Virus record (IMG/VR): IMGVR_UViG_3300010373_000002 | Coordinates: 49,402 to 113,401 of that record | Direction: 5' to 3' (one strand) | DNA: 64,000 nt | Source: a virus | In this document: one piece after another, positions 49,305 through 58,003 of the stretch | Numbering within the stretch: position 1 is the first letter of the stretch | Layout: every line of letters starts with the position of its first letter | Program-made: the position numbers and the translations under genes | Notes under the pieces: model-generated | Databases searched by the model: none | Seen by the model: only the letters and a program-made list of their open reading frames with translations | Told to the model about the DNA's origin: nothing

Positions 49305-50280
49305 TTTTAATGCGTATTTCAGTAAATACGAACAACCCAAAGGGAATGACACCCTCGGCGGCTATCCAGTGCCGGCTTACGCTATTCCTCTGGTAAAAAA
49401 CAGGAAATCGTGGACCGAGACTGTTATTTACGATGAAACTCTTGGAGGGTATCGCGGAGTCATAGAGATTATGGGTGGCAACGAAATCTTTGCAGTGGCC
49501 GATAAGGGCGACAAACCGCCCGACTCTTTCTCGGCGTTGATCAACGCTTTGATTTCTCGGCTGAGAATTGAGCGTGACCGTTCTTCAAAAACGGTAAGCA
49601 TAGACAGGCTTACAAAGGATATCTCCGGCAAGAATTTCCACCAATCAGACATCGCTTGGGACAGATGGATTGTTTTAGCGATCAAGTTCTTGCGGGGGTC
49701 TGAAATTTTGATCGCTCCCGAGTTTCAGATCGACGGTGAGTTCCCTTTTGAACTCGTTGAATCGAAAATCCCGGATGGCGGTTTCTATCCTCCGAACTTC
49801 AACAAGGAGAAGGTTGGGGATGACGTGGCCGAGCACTACGGCGTGTGGAAAAACGAGCCAGACGCAATGGGGAAAGACTCCGAACCAAACAAGGCCGATC
49901 CGATCCTTTGCTACGTTCATGACAGTTCGGCCTACTTTACGACGCAGGCCCTTGCCGACCAAAGCGGCGAAGATTGGTACAAGCGTCCTTACGAGTACAA
50001 TGCCAGGCCACCGTGGGAACCTTATGAGGATGACGAGTTTTGGTCGATCATCAAAATTCATTTCGGCGGCGATTACCGACAGCCGTGCTCGGGCCGCGCG
50101 AGTTCGCCTTATAGCGTCGAACAGATCAACGCGGGCGAAGTCCCTTGGCTGGATCACACGTCATTAGGTGACAGTGAACCCGCAACTTCAATCATGGCCG
50201 GAACGCCTTTGAGCGAGTTCAAGCGGATCATTTGGGAAACCGGCGGCGAGATTTTCGAGAAGACACCCAAACCCGAGTAA
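49297..50280 (+). CDS. Hypothetical protein
   Basis: 327 residues from GTG at 49297 (GAGGAA nine bases upstream); an ATG at 49282 is possible. Mixed fold with Asp/Asn/Tyr-rich loops (YKRPYEYNARPPWEPYEDD). No recognised domain, no membrane segment. It overlaps the previous stop. Confidence 0.5.
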   Translation: MIDFNAYFSKYEQPKGNDTLGGYPVPAYAIPLVKNRKSWTETVIYDETLGGYRGVIEIMGGNEIFAVADKGDKPPDSFSALINALISRLRIERDRSSKTVSIDRLTKDISGKNFHQSDIAWDRWIVLAIKFLRGSEILIAPEFQIDGEFPFELVESKIPDGGFYPPNFNKEKVGDDVAEHYGVWKNEPDAMGKDSEPNKADPILCYVHDSSAYFTTQALADQSGEDWYKRPYEYNARPPWEPYEDDEFWSIIKIHFGGDYRQPCSGRASSPYSVEQINAGEVPWLDHTSLGDSEPATSIMAGTPLSEFKRIIWETGGEIFEKTPKPE

Positions 50281-50388
50281 GTAACCTCTATGTCTGTTTT
50301 CGACAAACTGCCGCTGCGTCTCAACTAGATAAACTCGTTTTGAAGTCTGTCAGCGCCGACTATCTATCCCGTAAGGACGCCGAAGACA

Positions 50389-50625
50389 ATTAAGTACAAC
50401 GACTCCGACAAGAACCGCTCTAAGCCAGGCCCCAAAGTCAAGGTCGGCGACAAGCGGGTATGTGACAAGCTGAGCGTGATCCACGTCGAGACCGCCGTCA
50501 AAGACAAACTCAACGCCCTGAGTAAGTTGACCGGCAAGCCCGCCTACGAAATCGCCACGACCGTCCTAGGAGAATACACGAGCGCTCAGATGTGGAAGTA
50601 TTTAGAGAAGGAATTACTGAAATGA
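50389..50625 (+). CDS. Ribbon-helix-helix-like protein without a normal start codon
   Basis: A 78-residue open frame from ATT at 50389 to TGA at 50625. It has a basic N-terminus and LSVIHVETAVKDKLNALSKL, then GKPAYEIATTVLGEYTSA, like a ribbon-helix-helix DNA-binding fold. The only GTG in frame (50476) leaves 49 residues. The stop overlaps the next ATG (ATGA), which supports a real gene. Upstream, 50290-50393 shows coding-like text in two other frames (MSVFDKLPLRL; KLVLKSVSADYLSRKDAED), so the gene may be frameshifted. Confidence 0.45.
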   Translation: MKYNDSDKNRSKPGPKVKVGDKRVCDKLSVIHVETAVKDKLNALSKLTGKPAYEIATTVLGEYTSAQMWKYLEKELLK

Positions 50626-50897
50626 TCGGAGACGGGAATCACGTCAGCGAAAGCTACCGTCACGCCAATTGCTGTTCCGAGAGAGATGACTGTTTTCGGC
50701 TCCCAGACAACACTCCCGACGATCCTTGCTGGGGACAAGTCGGCCTAGAGGAAGCCATAGACACCGATGGCGGCGATATTTTCGTCCACTCTTGCGAGGG
50801 GCATCGCGATATGTATGATTATTCGCCTCCCTATCCTGTAACCTACAAGCCGGAGCCACCAAAAGAAATCTCCGAAAATTCCGGGTCTACCCCTTGA
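50622..50897 (+). CDS. Small Cys-rich hypothetical protein
   Basis: 91 residues from the ATG at 50622, overlapping the previous stop. Cys and His residues in the first half (HANCCSERDDCF, CWGQ, HSCEGHRD) could bind metal. The end is Pro-rich. No family recognised. Confidence 0.5.
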   Translation: MIGDGNHVSESYRHANCCSERDDCFRLPDNTPDDPCWGQVGLEEAIDTDGGDIFVHSCEGHRDMYDYSPPYPVTYKPEPPKEISENSGSTP

Positions 50898-50921
50898 TTA
50901 GTGGTTTTCGTCTGCTATGAT
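50894..50921 (+). promoter_or_regulatory. Sigma70-type promoter
   Basis: TTGATT (50894-50899), 16-bp spacer, TATGAT (50916-50921), for the run of small genes beginning at 50966. Confidence 0.65.
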
Positions 50922-50965
50922 ATAGACAGTGAAAGTGAGGTTCGGGACACAAACAGGAAGCCGAC

Positions 50966-51286
50966 ATGCACTATCAATTTCAACCGCCTACCGCCGAAGA
51001 GAGCCAAGAGTGGGCCGACCAGACAGCCGAGGATGACGAGCCGATCGCCGAGAAGAAGAGGGTCTGCCGGTTGGTTCTCGTGATTCCCAAGGTGGCGTAC
51101 TTTGTCAAGCCGTGCGAACCGAAGGAAACCGAGCGAAAGAAGTTCGTCCTTCGGGGAGACGACGGCTCCAAGCTGGTCGTTCGCGAGTATTTCGAGCACG
51201 TCGAATGCTCAGGATGCCTCTCCCTGGATTGTGATCACGCTCGGGCTATGGCGGCGTGTGGATTGATCTCTTCTTTTGACTCGTGA
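50966..51286 (+). CDS. Hypothetical protein
   Basis: 106 residues: an acidic start, a strand-rich middle (CRLVLVIPKVAYFVKPCEP), and a Cys/His end (CSGCLSLDCDHARAMAACG) that could hold zinc. First gene behind the promoter at 50894. Confidence 0.5.
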   Translation: MHYQFQPPTAEESQEWADQTAEDDEPIAEKKRVCRLVLVIPKVAYFVKPCEPKETERKKFVLRGDDGSKLVVREYFEHVECSGCLSLDCDHARAMAACGLISSFDS

Positions 51287-51295
51287 AAGGCTCCG

Positions 51296-51613
51296 ATGGA
51301 AATCAAGACGATCGAGGATTTGAACGATCTCGCCTTCAAGAAAGAGGCGGAACTGAAGTCGATGCGAGAATCGCAAAAGTTTCTCCAAGATCAACTCGAA
51401 GAATCCAATAATCGTATCAACGCCTTGGTTGGCGAGATTTACAAGATAGACAATCTGATCATCGCCTCTATCGGAAGTCCTTTATCTAAATGCTTCGTGG
51501 ATTCTTGCCAGAAATGGATCATGTTCCTAAGTAGAGATGGAAGCAAGATTAAGGTCGAGAGAATGCGAATCGGCGACATGGAACGAGCGTACAACGTCAA
51601 AGTTTCTTCGTGA
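51296..51613 (+). CDS. Coiled-coil protein
   Basis: 105 residues. About 5-55 is a strongly heptad-like helix (KKEAELKSMRESQKFLQDQL, then NNRINALVGEI), the rest a small beta domain. Probably a dimer. Function unknown. Confidence 0.5.
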   Translation: MEIKTIEDLNDLAFKKEAELKSMRESQKFLQDQLEESNNRINALVGEIYKIDNLIIASIGSPLSKCFVDSCQKWIMFLSRDGSKIKVERMRIGDMERAYNVKVSS

Positions 51614-51631
51614 CACTATCGAAAGGTAAAA

Positions 51632-52066
51632 ATGAGCGACACTGATAAAAATGAACCCAAGGAATTAGTGGACATCACCGACCCGATCACCTTGGAAGAG
51701 TTACTGGAAAAAACTTTTGGCGGCGGGTTTCCCGTCATCAGGCTCTACGACGTCCGCGCTATTATCGACACGGAAATAGAGCACTGGGAATCTCTTGCCG
51801 ACAAGTACAACTCGGACACGCTTCGTCTTCGGGCGATGGCTCTCCGCGAGGAAATCGACACCCTTCCTTTTCGTGTGATGTGGGAACGGGAAGAAATTGC
51901 TCCGTGTGATCTCAGGGATTCTTGGAACCCCGGAGAAGCAAGAGAGATCGCTTTAAGGTTGCACGGATTTCTGTGCGATTTCAAATCCAACGATTTCGAC
52001 GCCACCAAAGAGAGCGCTCGTTCGCATGTTCGGAATCTCATTAAGCAACTTGCGGCCTATATTTAA
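51632..52066 (+). CDS. Hypothetical helical protein
   Basis: 144 residues, acidic, mainly helices (RAIIDTEIEHWESLADKY; REIALRLHGFLCDF). No motif recognised. It sits in a run of small co-directional genes of unknown role. Confidence 0.5.
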   Translation: MSDTDKNEPKELVDITDPITLEELLEKTFGGGFPVIRLYDVRAIIDTEIEHWESLADKYNSDTLRLRAMALREEIDTLPFRVMWEREEIAPCDLRDSWNPGEAREIALRLHGFLCDFKSNDFDATKESARSHVRNLIKQLAAYI

Positions 52067-52088
52067 TATTCACTATCGAAAGGGAATT

Positions 52089-52385
52089 ATGGACGATTAC
52101 AAGAAGTTGAATCTGCCGACCAATTTCACCGAATCCATCGAAAAGCTGGAAGGCACGCCCGAGGGCGAGATCATCAAGCAAGCGCTTGCCGCTTGTAATT
52201 TCGCGATGGAGAACGAGGGCGGCGACGAATTGCTCCGCAACATGCTCGTGAGTTTGATCGAGGATTGCGACCGAGAGCAGTTATTCGCCTATACGATCGG
52301 CTGGGCGATCGGCTTGGCCGCGATCAAGCGAGCGCAATTCGAGATGGACGCTAAGGCCGGGAAAACAGATGGGAGCGCAAAATGA
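52089..52385 (+). CDS. Hypothetical helical protein
   Basis: 98 residues from the ATG at 52089 (AAAGGGAA upstream). Helical throughout, with a hydrophobic segment (YTIGWAIGLAAI) that may pack a dimer or sit in a membrane. Overlaps the next ATG. Confidence 0.5.
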   Translation: MDDYKKLNLPTNFTESIEKLEGTPEGEIIKQALAACNFAMENEGGDELLRNMLVSLIEDCDREQLFAYTIGWAIGLAAIKRAQFEMDAKAGKTDGSAK

Positions 52386-52522
52386 GACCTCATCCTACTT
52401 TTTTTAGCGTAGCGCTTGGCTTGGCCGGCTTGCTTGTGATGGTCGCTTACTTCTATTTTTTGCGTGCTTATCACAAGAAAACTTGCAGGTTATACCCAAA
52501 AGACAGGGAGTTTGAGGAATGA
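52382..52522 (+). CDS. 46-aa single-pass membrane protein
   Basis: Begins MRPHPTFFSVALGLAGLLVM; one helix at about 8-28, then a basic tail. Its ATG overlaps the previous stop and its stop overlaps the next start (ATGA), so it fits the operon exactly. Confidence 0.5.
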   Translation: MRPHPTFFSVALGLAGLLVMVAYFYFLRAYHKKTCRLYPKDREFEE

Positions 52523-52926
52523 GCGAAACAAGTCAAATACTCAAGGGAACCAAAGAAGACATTCTCGAAGCTATTGAGAATATTTTCCTTGATTTCTGGA
52601 ATTCCTCCGAAGACAAGATTGAAGAACTGGTCGAATCTCAAATCCGAGACAGGTTCGCCGAAGAGATTAAACAACACGAGAGAGAACGGTACGATATCAA
52701 GGAAAAACTCGAACTATTCAACAGGGAATTCGATCGTTACCAGAAGATCGAGGCGGCGGCGGATAGGGTCGTGGAGTCGTTTCTTTCGACCTCGGCATAC
52801 AAACTAGGGGTGGATGGAGATATCGACTTAGGAACAATATTGGACCTAAGTAACACCCTTCTTCCCACTAAAGATGAACCCAAAACAGCGGCGGAGAGAA
52901 TTTATGAAAATCACTGTCGATCGTAA
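52519..52926 (+). CDS. Hypothetical coiled-coil protein
   Basis: 135 residues, charged and helical (IKQHERERYDIKEKLELFNR). No motif recognised. Its end overlaps the sliding clamp start by 23 bases. Confidence 0.5.
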   Translation: MSETSQILKGTKEDILEAIENIFLDFWNSSEDKIEELVESQIRDRFAEEIKQHERERYDIKEKLELFNREFDRYQKIEAAADRVVESFLSTSAYKLGVDGDIDLGTILDLSNTLLPTKDEPKTAAERIYENHCRS

Positions 52927-54088
52927 ATCGTTTCTGGATGCTTGCCAAGACATTATCGGCGTCGTACCGTCGAAGTCGAATAAGCCGATCCTGCGCAACA
53001 TGAAATTGGTCGTTGACGAAGGCGACTCTCAGATCATGGCGACCGACGAAGAGGTCTCCATTTCTCGCTACGTTCACGGCGTCGAGATCGACCAACCCGG
53101 CGGCGTTTTATTGCCGGCCGATCGTCTCATGAAGATTCTCAAGGCCGGCGACGATCCTACGATCACGATCCAGAGCGACGGCGACTCCTTGGCGATCGGC
53201 GATACGACTTGCGACTATAAAATCCCCACGGAGGATGCGGACCTTTACCCGAACGTTCCCGAGTTCAACAAGTTGAACTATTGGATTGTGGCCGCTCGCG
53301 ACATTAAGCGGTCGATCAAGCGAACCATCTTCGCGACGGAACTTAACTCGACCCGTTATGCTTTGGGCGGAGTCTACTTCGGCATCAAGGACGACTTGGA
53401 AGACCTTTTAGACTTGGTTGCTCTCGACGGCCGGAGGATGGCGAACTCGACGATCGGCTACGAGCAAGAGGGGACGCCGGACAAGTACGAAGGGAATCTG
53501 GTCGTTCCCACTCGCACGCTCAAGATGCTCGGCGGGATGCTCGACGACGGCGACCCTCCGGTCCATATCGCGACCGTATCGAATCCCAAGCTGAGCGCGA
53601 TCCTGTTCCGCACGGGGAACTCGGTCATCCATAGCCGGTTGGTCGAAGGCCGGTTTCCGAGGTTTGAGGATGTCTTGCCGAAGTTCCATAACGCCGTGGC
53701 GACGATCGAGGCGGGGCTACTCTTGGCGACGATCGAGAAGGTGTCGGTCACAACCGGCGAAGAATCCAGGGGCATTCACTTCGAGTTCGAGGAAGGCCGG
53801 TTGACTGTCCGAAGCGAATCGGCCGACCTCGGCAAGTCCCGAGCGACCGCGCCGATCGAATACGAGGGCGGTCCCGTATCACTTGAGATGGATTCGGCTT
53901 ACTTGATCGACATGCTTCGGGCGGTCGGCAAAGAAGAGAAGTTCGCGATCAAGATGATCGACGATCGGGAGTCTGTCATGTTTCACTTGGAAGGATATCA
54001 ATACATGATGCAGCCACTCAGTTCCAAGGCGGCGGCGGAATTCAAAGCGAAGCAAGAGGCTGAGAAATTGGCGTCCACAAAGAAGTGA
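52904..54088 (+). CDS. dnaN: DNA polymerase sliding clamp (beta subunit)
   Basis: 394 residues from the ATG at 52904 (GGAGAG upstream); a longer start at 52874 is less likely. The three clamp domains can be followed: MKITVDRKSFLDACQDI at the start, DLLDLVALDGRRMANSTI and NLVVPTRTLKML in the middle, and YLIDMLRAVG with VMFHLEGYQYMMQPL at the end. It forms a ring on DNA and holds a polymerase. No DNA polymerase gene is in the window, so it may recruit the host enzyme. Confidence 0.9.
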   Translation: MKITVDRKSFLDACQDIIGVVPSKSNKPILRNMKLVVDEGDSQIMATDEEVSISRYVHGVEIDQPGGVLLPADRLMKILKAGDDPTITIQSDGDSLAIGDTTCDYKIPTEDADLYPNVPEFNKLNYWIVAARDIKRSIKRTIFATELNSTRYALGGVYFGIKDDLEDLLDLVALDGRRMANSTIGYEQEGTPDKYEGNLVVPTRTLKMLGGMLDDGDPPVHIATVSNPKLSAILFRTGNSVIHSRLVEGRFPRFEDVLPKFHNAVATIEAGLLLATIEKVSVTTGEESRGIHFEFEEGRLTVRSESADLGKSRATAPIEYEGGPVSLEMDSAYLIDMLRAVGKEEKFAIKMIDDRESVMFHLEGYQYMMQPLSSKAAAEFKAKQEAEKLASTKK

Positions 54089-54113
54089 CTTGAGACCAAG
54101 AAAGGGGATCGGG

Positions 54114-54818
54114 ATGAGGGTAGTGAAAGACATCACGGGAGAGCGTATCGGGAAACTGGTGGCAAAACGATTGGTTGGTAAAAAGCGTGGCGTATTTATT
54201 TGGTTGTTCGATTGCGATTGCGGCGGGTCCAGAATTGGTTGTCCCTCTGTAATTAGACGATCAAGTTTACCTGCATGTAAAAAATGCTGCTTATGTTCAC
54301 CGTGTAAACGGAAAGACATCACAGGAAAGCGTATTGGAAAATTAGTGGCGAAAAGTATCGTTGGGAAATATCGTGGCGCATATCTTTGGTTGTTCGGATG
54401 CGATTGCGGAGGATCAAGGACTGGAAATACGAGTGTATTTGTAAATGGTTGCGTAGTTTCGTGTTCGAAATGTTCCAGAAACAAGAAAGAGAGAAAAGAA
54501 TTAGCGATCAAATTTTATGGAGAAAAGTCTTATAATGAATATATAAATAGGAATACGATAGTAAGATATGGGAATCTTTCTAAAGAATCTATCGAATCAA
54601 GGGAAAAAAGATTAATGATGTCAAATATTTGTAGGAGAGAACGAAGATTAAGGTTTTCCCAACAAGAAAGAGAGGAATACAACGAAAAAGAGAGAAACCG
54701 GGAAAGGAAACTTAGAGAGCGCAAACGTCTCGCACAACTATCTAACCTCGCATCAACCATCAGCAGAAAGATGAAAGAACATGAGCAACTTCAAGAACAA
54801 TCCTCAATCACGGCGTGA
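54114..54818 (+). CDS. Tandem zinc-ribbon DNA-binding protein, AT-rich
   Basis: 234 residues from the ATG at 54114. The unit DITGERIGKLVAKRLVGK, WLFDCDCGGS is repeated with about 70 residues' spacing (DITGKRIGKLVAKSIVGK, WLFGCDCGGS), each followed by a Cys pair. This unit occurs in phage proteins linked to HNH nucleases and probably binds DNA. The C-terminus is a long basic helix (REEYNEKERNRERKLRER). The gene is visibly AT-richer than its neighbours, a sign of recent arrival. Confidence 0.6.
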   Translation: MRVVKDITGERIGKLVAKRLVGKKRGVFIWLFDCDCGGSRIGCPSVIRRSSLPACKKCCLCSPCKRKDITGKRIGKLVAKSIVGKYRGAYLWLFGCDCGGSRTGNTSVFVNGCVVSCSKCSRNKKERKELAIKFYGEKSYNEYINRNTIVRYGNLSKESIESREKRLMMSNICRRERRLRFSQQEREEYNEKERNRERKLRERKRLAQLSNLASTISRKMKEHEQLQEQSSITA

Positions 54819-55584
54819 AGAATTCCAAGCTAAAATCCGAGGCTTGAACAAACCGGCCCAAGTGCAAGCGGAAATTCACGCCGAAAACGCAAAAAGCGTA
54901 GAAGGCATCTGGAGGACCGCAATGTTGGTCGCAAGATTCAAGGAAGTCGGAGGCGATACTTCGACCCTCGGCATGGACATGATCCCGGAACTCTTGATGA
55001 TCGCCAAAAACCAACTACTCCCTGAAGTTATGCTTCGGTTTCTTGACAATAGAAACACCTTGGTTGCCGTCGCCAGGCTTCCCCTTTCAGGCCAATCCGA
55101 TGTTCTAGAGAAAGGAGAAATTGTCGTCGCTGTTCCGTCGAAAAACGGAAAGTTCGAGGAGAAGAAGGTCTCTATCGACAAGGCGAAGAAGAAAGAAGTC
55201 GATCAAGCATTCAAAGGCGGTCGTGTTCGAACCTTTTCCGAGCAAGCCGCCGCTATTACCGCTCGTGCGGCGATGCAGCCGAAACCGGCGACATCGGACG
55301 CCGATGGTTTTCTGATCAACTACGAACGCGGCGAAGTGACGGTGACTAGGGGTCAAATCTTCGCAATCGACAAGCTCCGGGAGTTGTTGATGGAGTTGGA
55401 AGGCCAAGAGTCTTCTGTCGGTGTTGGAGAAAATCTGTCGAAATCAATCAGTGTCCCTTGTACTCCATCGGAACACCACAACATCGAAGTTCTTGCCGCC
55501 GCAAACAAAACCACAATGGGCCACACTGTTCGCCGGTTCGCGGTACGTGGCGGTGCGTTCCGGAAGATCGGTATCTCGGCGTGA
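54781..55584 (+). CDS. Hypothetical DNA-associated protein
   Basis: 267 residues overlapping the previous gene. The N-terminal half is helical; the region 190-215 (YERGEVTVTRGQIFAIDKL) is strand-like; the C-terminus (SEHHNIEVLAAANKTTMGH then TVRRFAVRGGAFR) looks like a ribbon-helix-helix or similar unit. No family is certain. Confidence 0.45.
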   Translation: MSNFKNNPQSRREEFQAKIRGLNKPAQVQAEIHAENAKSVEGIWRTAMLVARFKEVGGDTSTLGMDMIPELLMIAKNQLLPEVMLRFLDNRNTLVAVARLPLSGQSDVLEKGEIVVAVPSKNGKFEEKKVSIDKAKKKEVDQAFKGGRVRTFSEQAAAITARAAMQPKPATSDADGFLINYERGEVTVTRGQIFAIDKLRELLMELEGQESSVGVGENLSKSISVPCTPSEHHNIEVLAAANKTTMGHTVRRFAVRGGAFRKIGISA

Positions 55585-55609
55585 AATCCCCAACAGAAAG
55601 GGAATCCGA

Positions 55610-55966
55610 ATGAGCCGGTACATCTACGAAAAATTCGGTCATCTCCAAGAACCCGAGAAAAGCAACGCGATGATCCGGTCGCTTCGGGATTCTATCGTGG
55701 AGTTGCACGAGAAACAACTCGTGATCACTGAAACCACGCGAGACATCCGACGCGCTCAATGCAATATCTCTCAATTAATGGACATGGAAGACGGCGGGTT
55801 TGATTTCGGAGACAAGTTTGCAACTAGAAGCCCGAGCGGAGAGCTTCTTTTGTATATCTCTGGGGAAAAATACTTTGATGGAAGGGTCGAAGTCGTTCCC
55901 GAAGATTATCGAGCCGTCCCCGAGGAGTATCGGTGGAATTCAGATAAGAAAGAATTAGACAAATGA
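55610..55966 (+). CDS. Hypothetical protein
   Basis: 118 residues from the ATG at 55610 (AAAGGGAA upstream). A helical first half with heptads (SLRDSIVELHEKQLVITE), then an acidic beta part (VEVVPEDYRAVPEEYRW). Overlaps the next gene. Confidence 0.5.
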   Translation: MSRYIYEKFGHLQEPEKSNAMIRSLRDSIVELHEKQLVITETTRDIRRAQCNISQLMDMEDGGFDFGDKFATRSPSGELLLYISGEKYFDGRVEVVPEDYRAVPEEYRWNSDKKELDK

Positions 55967-56313
55967 AATGCAATGTGATCTTGTTAGTTGATCGCCGCCC
56001 TTATAACAACTCGGAAATGGGTTTCTTCAGCGGCAACATCGACGGACCCTTCTCGCTCAAGCGCGATGTCGCCAAGAAGTATTATACACAAGCCGAGATC
56101 GACGCCGACTTGGAGAAATTCTGGCCTACCGATGGCGGCGAACCAGAGAACCCCAAGATGCGGCGATGGCTCCCCGTCGTCGAAGATTACGACAAGACGG
56201 TCGCTTATGCCGTCGAGACTCCCGAGAGCGACCGACCAAAGAAGGCGACTGAAAAAGATAACCACGCGATCGAACGTCACATGCGAGAGAAGTGCAAGAA
56301 CAGGAGTCGTTAA
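55963..56313 (+). CDS. Hypothetical protein
   Basis: 116 residues, charged. Starts MKCNVILLVDRRPYNNSEMG. No motif recognised. Its stop overlaps the next ATG by one base. Confidence 0.5.
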   Translation: MKCNVILLVDRRPYNNSEMGFFSGNIDGPFSLKRDVAKKYYTQAEIDADLEKFWPTDGGEPENPKMRRWLPVVEDYDKTVAYAVETPESDRPKKATEKDNHAIERHMREKCKNRSR

Positions 56314-57146
56314 TGCTTGCCGAGGTTGCCGCAGAAGAGAAGGTCGCCGAGGTTCCCAGGGATGCCGCTTGGGTCGGTCGGATGCTCCGTAAGCGTTTCG
56401 AGTATCCCGCCTATATTGTTCGCTCGGAGGTCTCTGAATCGACCGGCTTCGACTCAGGCCGGCGTGCCGACGCCTTGATCGTGTCATGTTATCCGTCCCA
56501 GGGCGGTCCCGCTCTGATCGGCGTGGAGATTAAGGCGTCTCGGGGAGACTGGATGAACGAGTTAAAGCAACCCGACAAAGCCGACGCCTTCTTCCGCTAT
56601 TGCGACCAGTGGTACTTGGCGGTCACGGACAAGAAGATCGTTAAAGATGGCGAGTTGCCTTCGACGTGGGGCCTCCTGACCCCTCACGGCGAGTCCCTAA
56701 AGATCAGTGTCGCCGCTCCCAAACTGGAATCCGAACCGACGCCTCGGGGCTTACTGGTGTCTCTGGTGCGTAATGCTTTCGAGGCCAATGAGGATCGCCA
56801 AGTCGTCGAGAAGATGAAGCAAGAGGAATACGCTAAAGGTTACAAGCAAGGCAAGGAATCTGGGACTACCATTGAGAAACAAAACACGAAGCGACTCCAG
56901 CACGAACACGAAAACCTCAAGTCGGTCGTTTTAAGGTTTGAGCGGGAGAGCGGAGTCAAGCTCGATATTTGGGGCGGTACTCAAAAACAGGGGGAGAAGT
57001 TCGCCAAGCTGTCCTCGATCCTTTCTAGGCGTGAGGCGATTGATTGGGACAACATCCTGCGGAACCTTGAGAGCGTCGCGATGGCGGCCAACGGTGCGGC
57101 GGCGAACGTGCGAGAGGCGATTAGTGCGATGGGAGAACAAGCATGA
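56313..57146 (+). CDS. MmcB-like PD-(D/E)xK nuclease with coiled-coil tail
   Basis: 277 residues. The nuclease core is RRADALIVSCYPSQGG, then GVEIKASRGDWMNELKQPDK and YCDQWYLAV ... LPSTWGLLTP, the order found in MmcB-type/related phage nucleases (Asp in RADAL; Glu and Lys in VEIK). The last 120 residues are a charged helical tail. Presumed DNA repair or nick processing role. Overlaps both neighbours by a few bases. Confidence 0.65.
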   Translation: MLAEVAAEEKVAEVPRDAAWVGRMLRKRFEYPAYIVRSEVSESTGFDSGRRADALIVSCYPSQGGPALIGVEIKASRGDWMNELKQPDKADAFFRYCDQWYLAVTDKKIVKDGELPSTWGLLTPHGESLKISVAAPKLESEPTPRGLLVSLVRNAFEANEDRQVVEKMKQEEYAKGYKQGKESGTTIEKQNTKRLQHEHENLKSVVLRFERESGVKLDIWGGTQKQGEKFAKLSSILSRREAIDWDNILRNLESVAMAANGAAANVREAISAMGEQA

Positions 57147-57373
57147 ACGTCTTGCAATTGGTTCTCAAACTCACTTGGATGATGATCACTCGTAAAATCA
57201 GTCATGATTCTCCTGTCGTGAGAGAAATGAGTAATTTTGGCGAGTATAAGATCGTGAAATGGGTCAATATCCGCCAAGGCGCTTTGGCCGGCGGAAACGA
57301 CAAGTACGGTCATCAAAGGTGGAGGACGAATATCGTTTGTAGCGCCAAGATGGAAATCATTGCGTTGGATTGA
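57143..57373 (+). CDS. Small hypothetical protein
   Basis: 76 residues; ATG overlaps the previous stop. A hydrophobic, amphipathic start (MNVLQLVLKLTWMMITRK) then a small beta part. No motif recognised. Confidence 0.5.
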   Translation: MNVLQLVLKLTWMMITRKISHDSPVVREMSNFGEYKIVKWVNIRQGALAGGNDKYGHQRWRTNIVCSAKMEIIALD

Positions 57374-57395
57374 ACGCTTCCAAAGGAGAATGAGT

Positions 57396-57767
57396 ATGAA
57401 ATTCGAAGAACTGGTTGTGGGCGAAAAAGTTTATATCAACAGTATCGGCAGTAATGTGGTGATCCGTGGTCTTGAGAGAACCTTTCTGGACCAAGGCTTC
57501 ATTTTGGTGGACAAAGGGCTGATTGGCAACCACCCCAATGAAAGCCGGGTCCAAATCCAGGTCGGCGGCGAGACGATGGAATTTGACCGTCTCTGGTTCG
57601 AGAGAGCGGAACCGCCTATTCCCGACGATATCACTCCTTTGGACATGCTTTTCCGGGAAGTGGACTTGATCGCCGGTAGAGAAAGTCGGTGTTCCGAAGG
57701 CGAGGCGTACAAGAGGCTGATTCATCGGATCGAGGCCGTTCGTGCGGTTCATGGAGACGACAAATGA
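57396..57767 (+). CDS. Hypothetical protein
   Basis: 123 residues from the ATG at 57396 (AAAGGAG eight bases before; a second ATG at 57390 is too close). A beta domain (ELVVGEKVYINSIGSNVVIR) then helices. No family recognised; overlaps the next ATG. Confidence 0.55.
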   Translation: MKFEELVVGEKVYINSIGSNVVIRGLERTFLDQGFILVDKGLIGNHPNESRVQIQVGGETMEFDRLWFERAEPPIPDDITPLDMLFREVDLIAGRESRCSEGEAYKRLIHRIEAVRAVHGDDK

Positions 57768-58003
57768 ATCACCCTCTTCAGTGCCAAGAATTAGTTCACG
57801 CTCTTGTGTCCGAATGGCTCAACGGTATGGGTCCATCCTCGAACCCAGACGAACTCAAGGATCATTGGGCGTATCGAAACATTATTTCAAAAAGAGATTG
57901 GATCGTCCCTTTCCTTTTGAGGGAGGTCGCATGGAATCCTAGTTTTATCGTGTGGGCCTTGCACGACATTACCGGGGAGAACCCGGTCCCCAGGAATCGC
58001 TAG
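57764..58003 (+). CDS. Small helical protein
   Basis: 79 residues; ATG overlaps the previous stop. Helical, Trp-rich (VSEWLNGMGP; DHWAYRNIISKRDW). No motif recognised. It ends the run before a 193-bp gap. Confidence 0.5.
   Translation: MNHPLQCQELVHALVSEWLNGMGPSSNPDELKDHWAYRNIISKRDWIVPFLLREVAWNPSFIVWALHDITGENPVPRNR

Noticed and set aside
52874-52903. Earlier start for the sliding clamp (MNPKQRRREF)
   Set aside because: Clamps normally begin with MKI/F...; the ATG at 52904 has the better ribosome site, and the extra residues are the overlap with the upstream gene.
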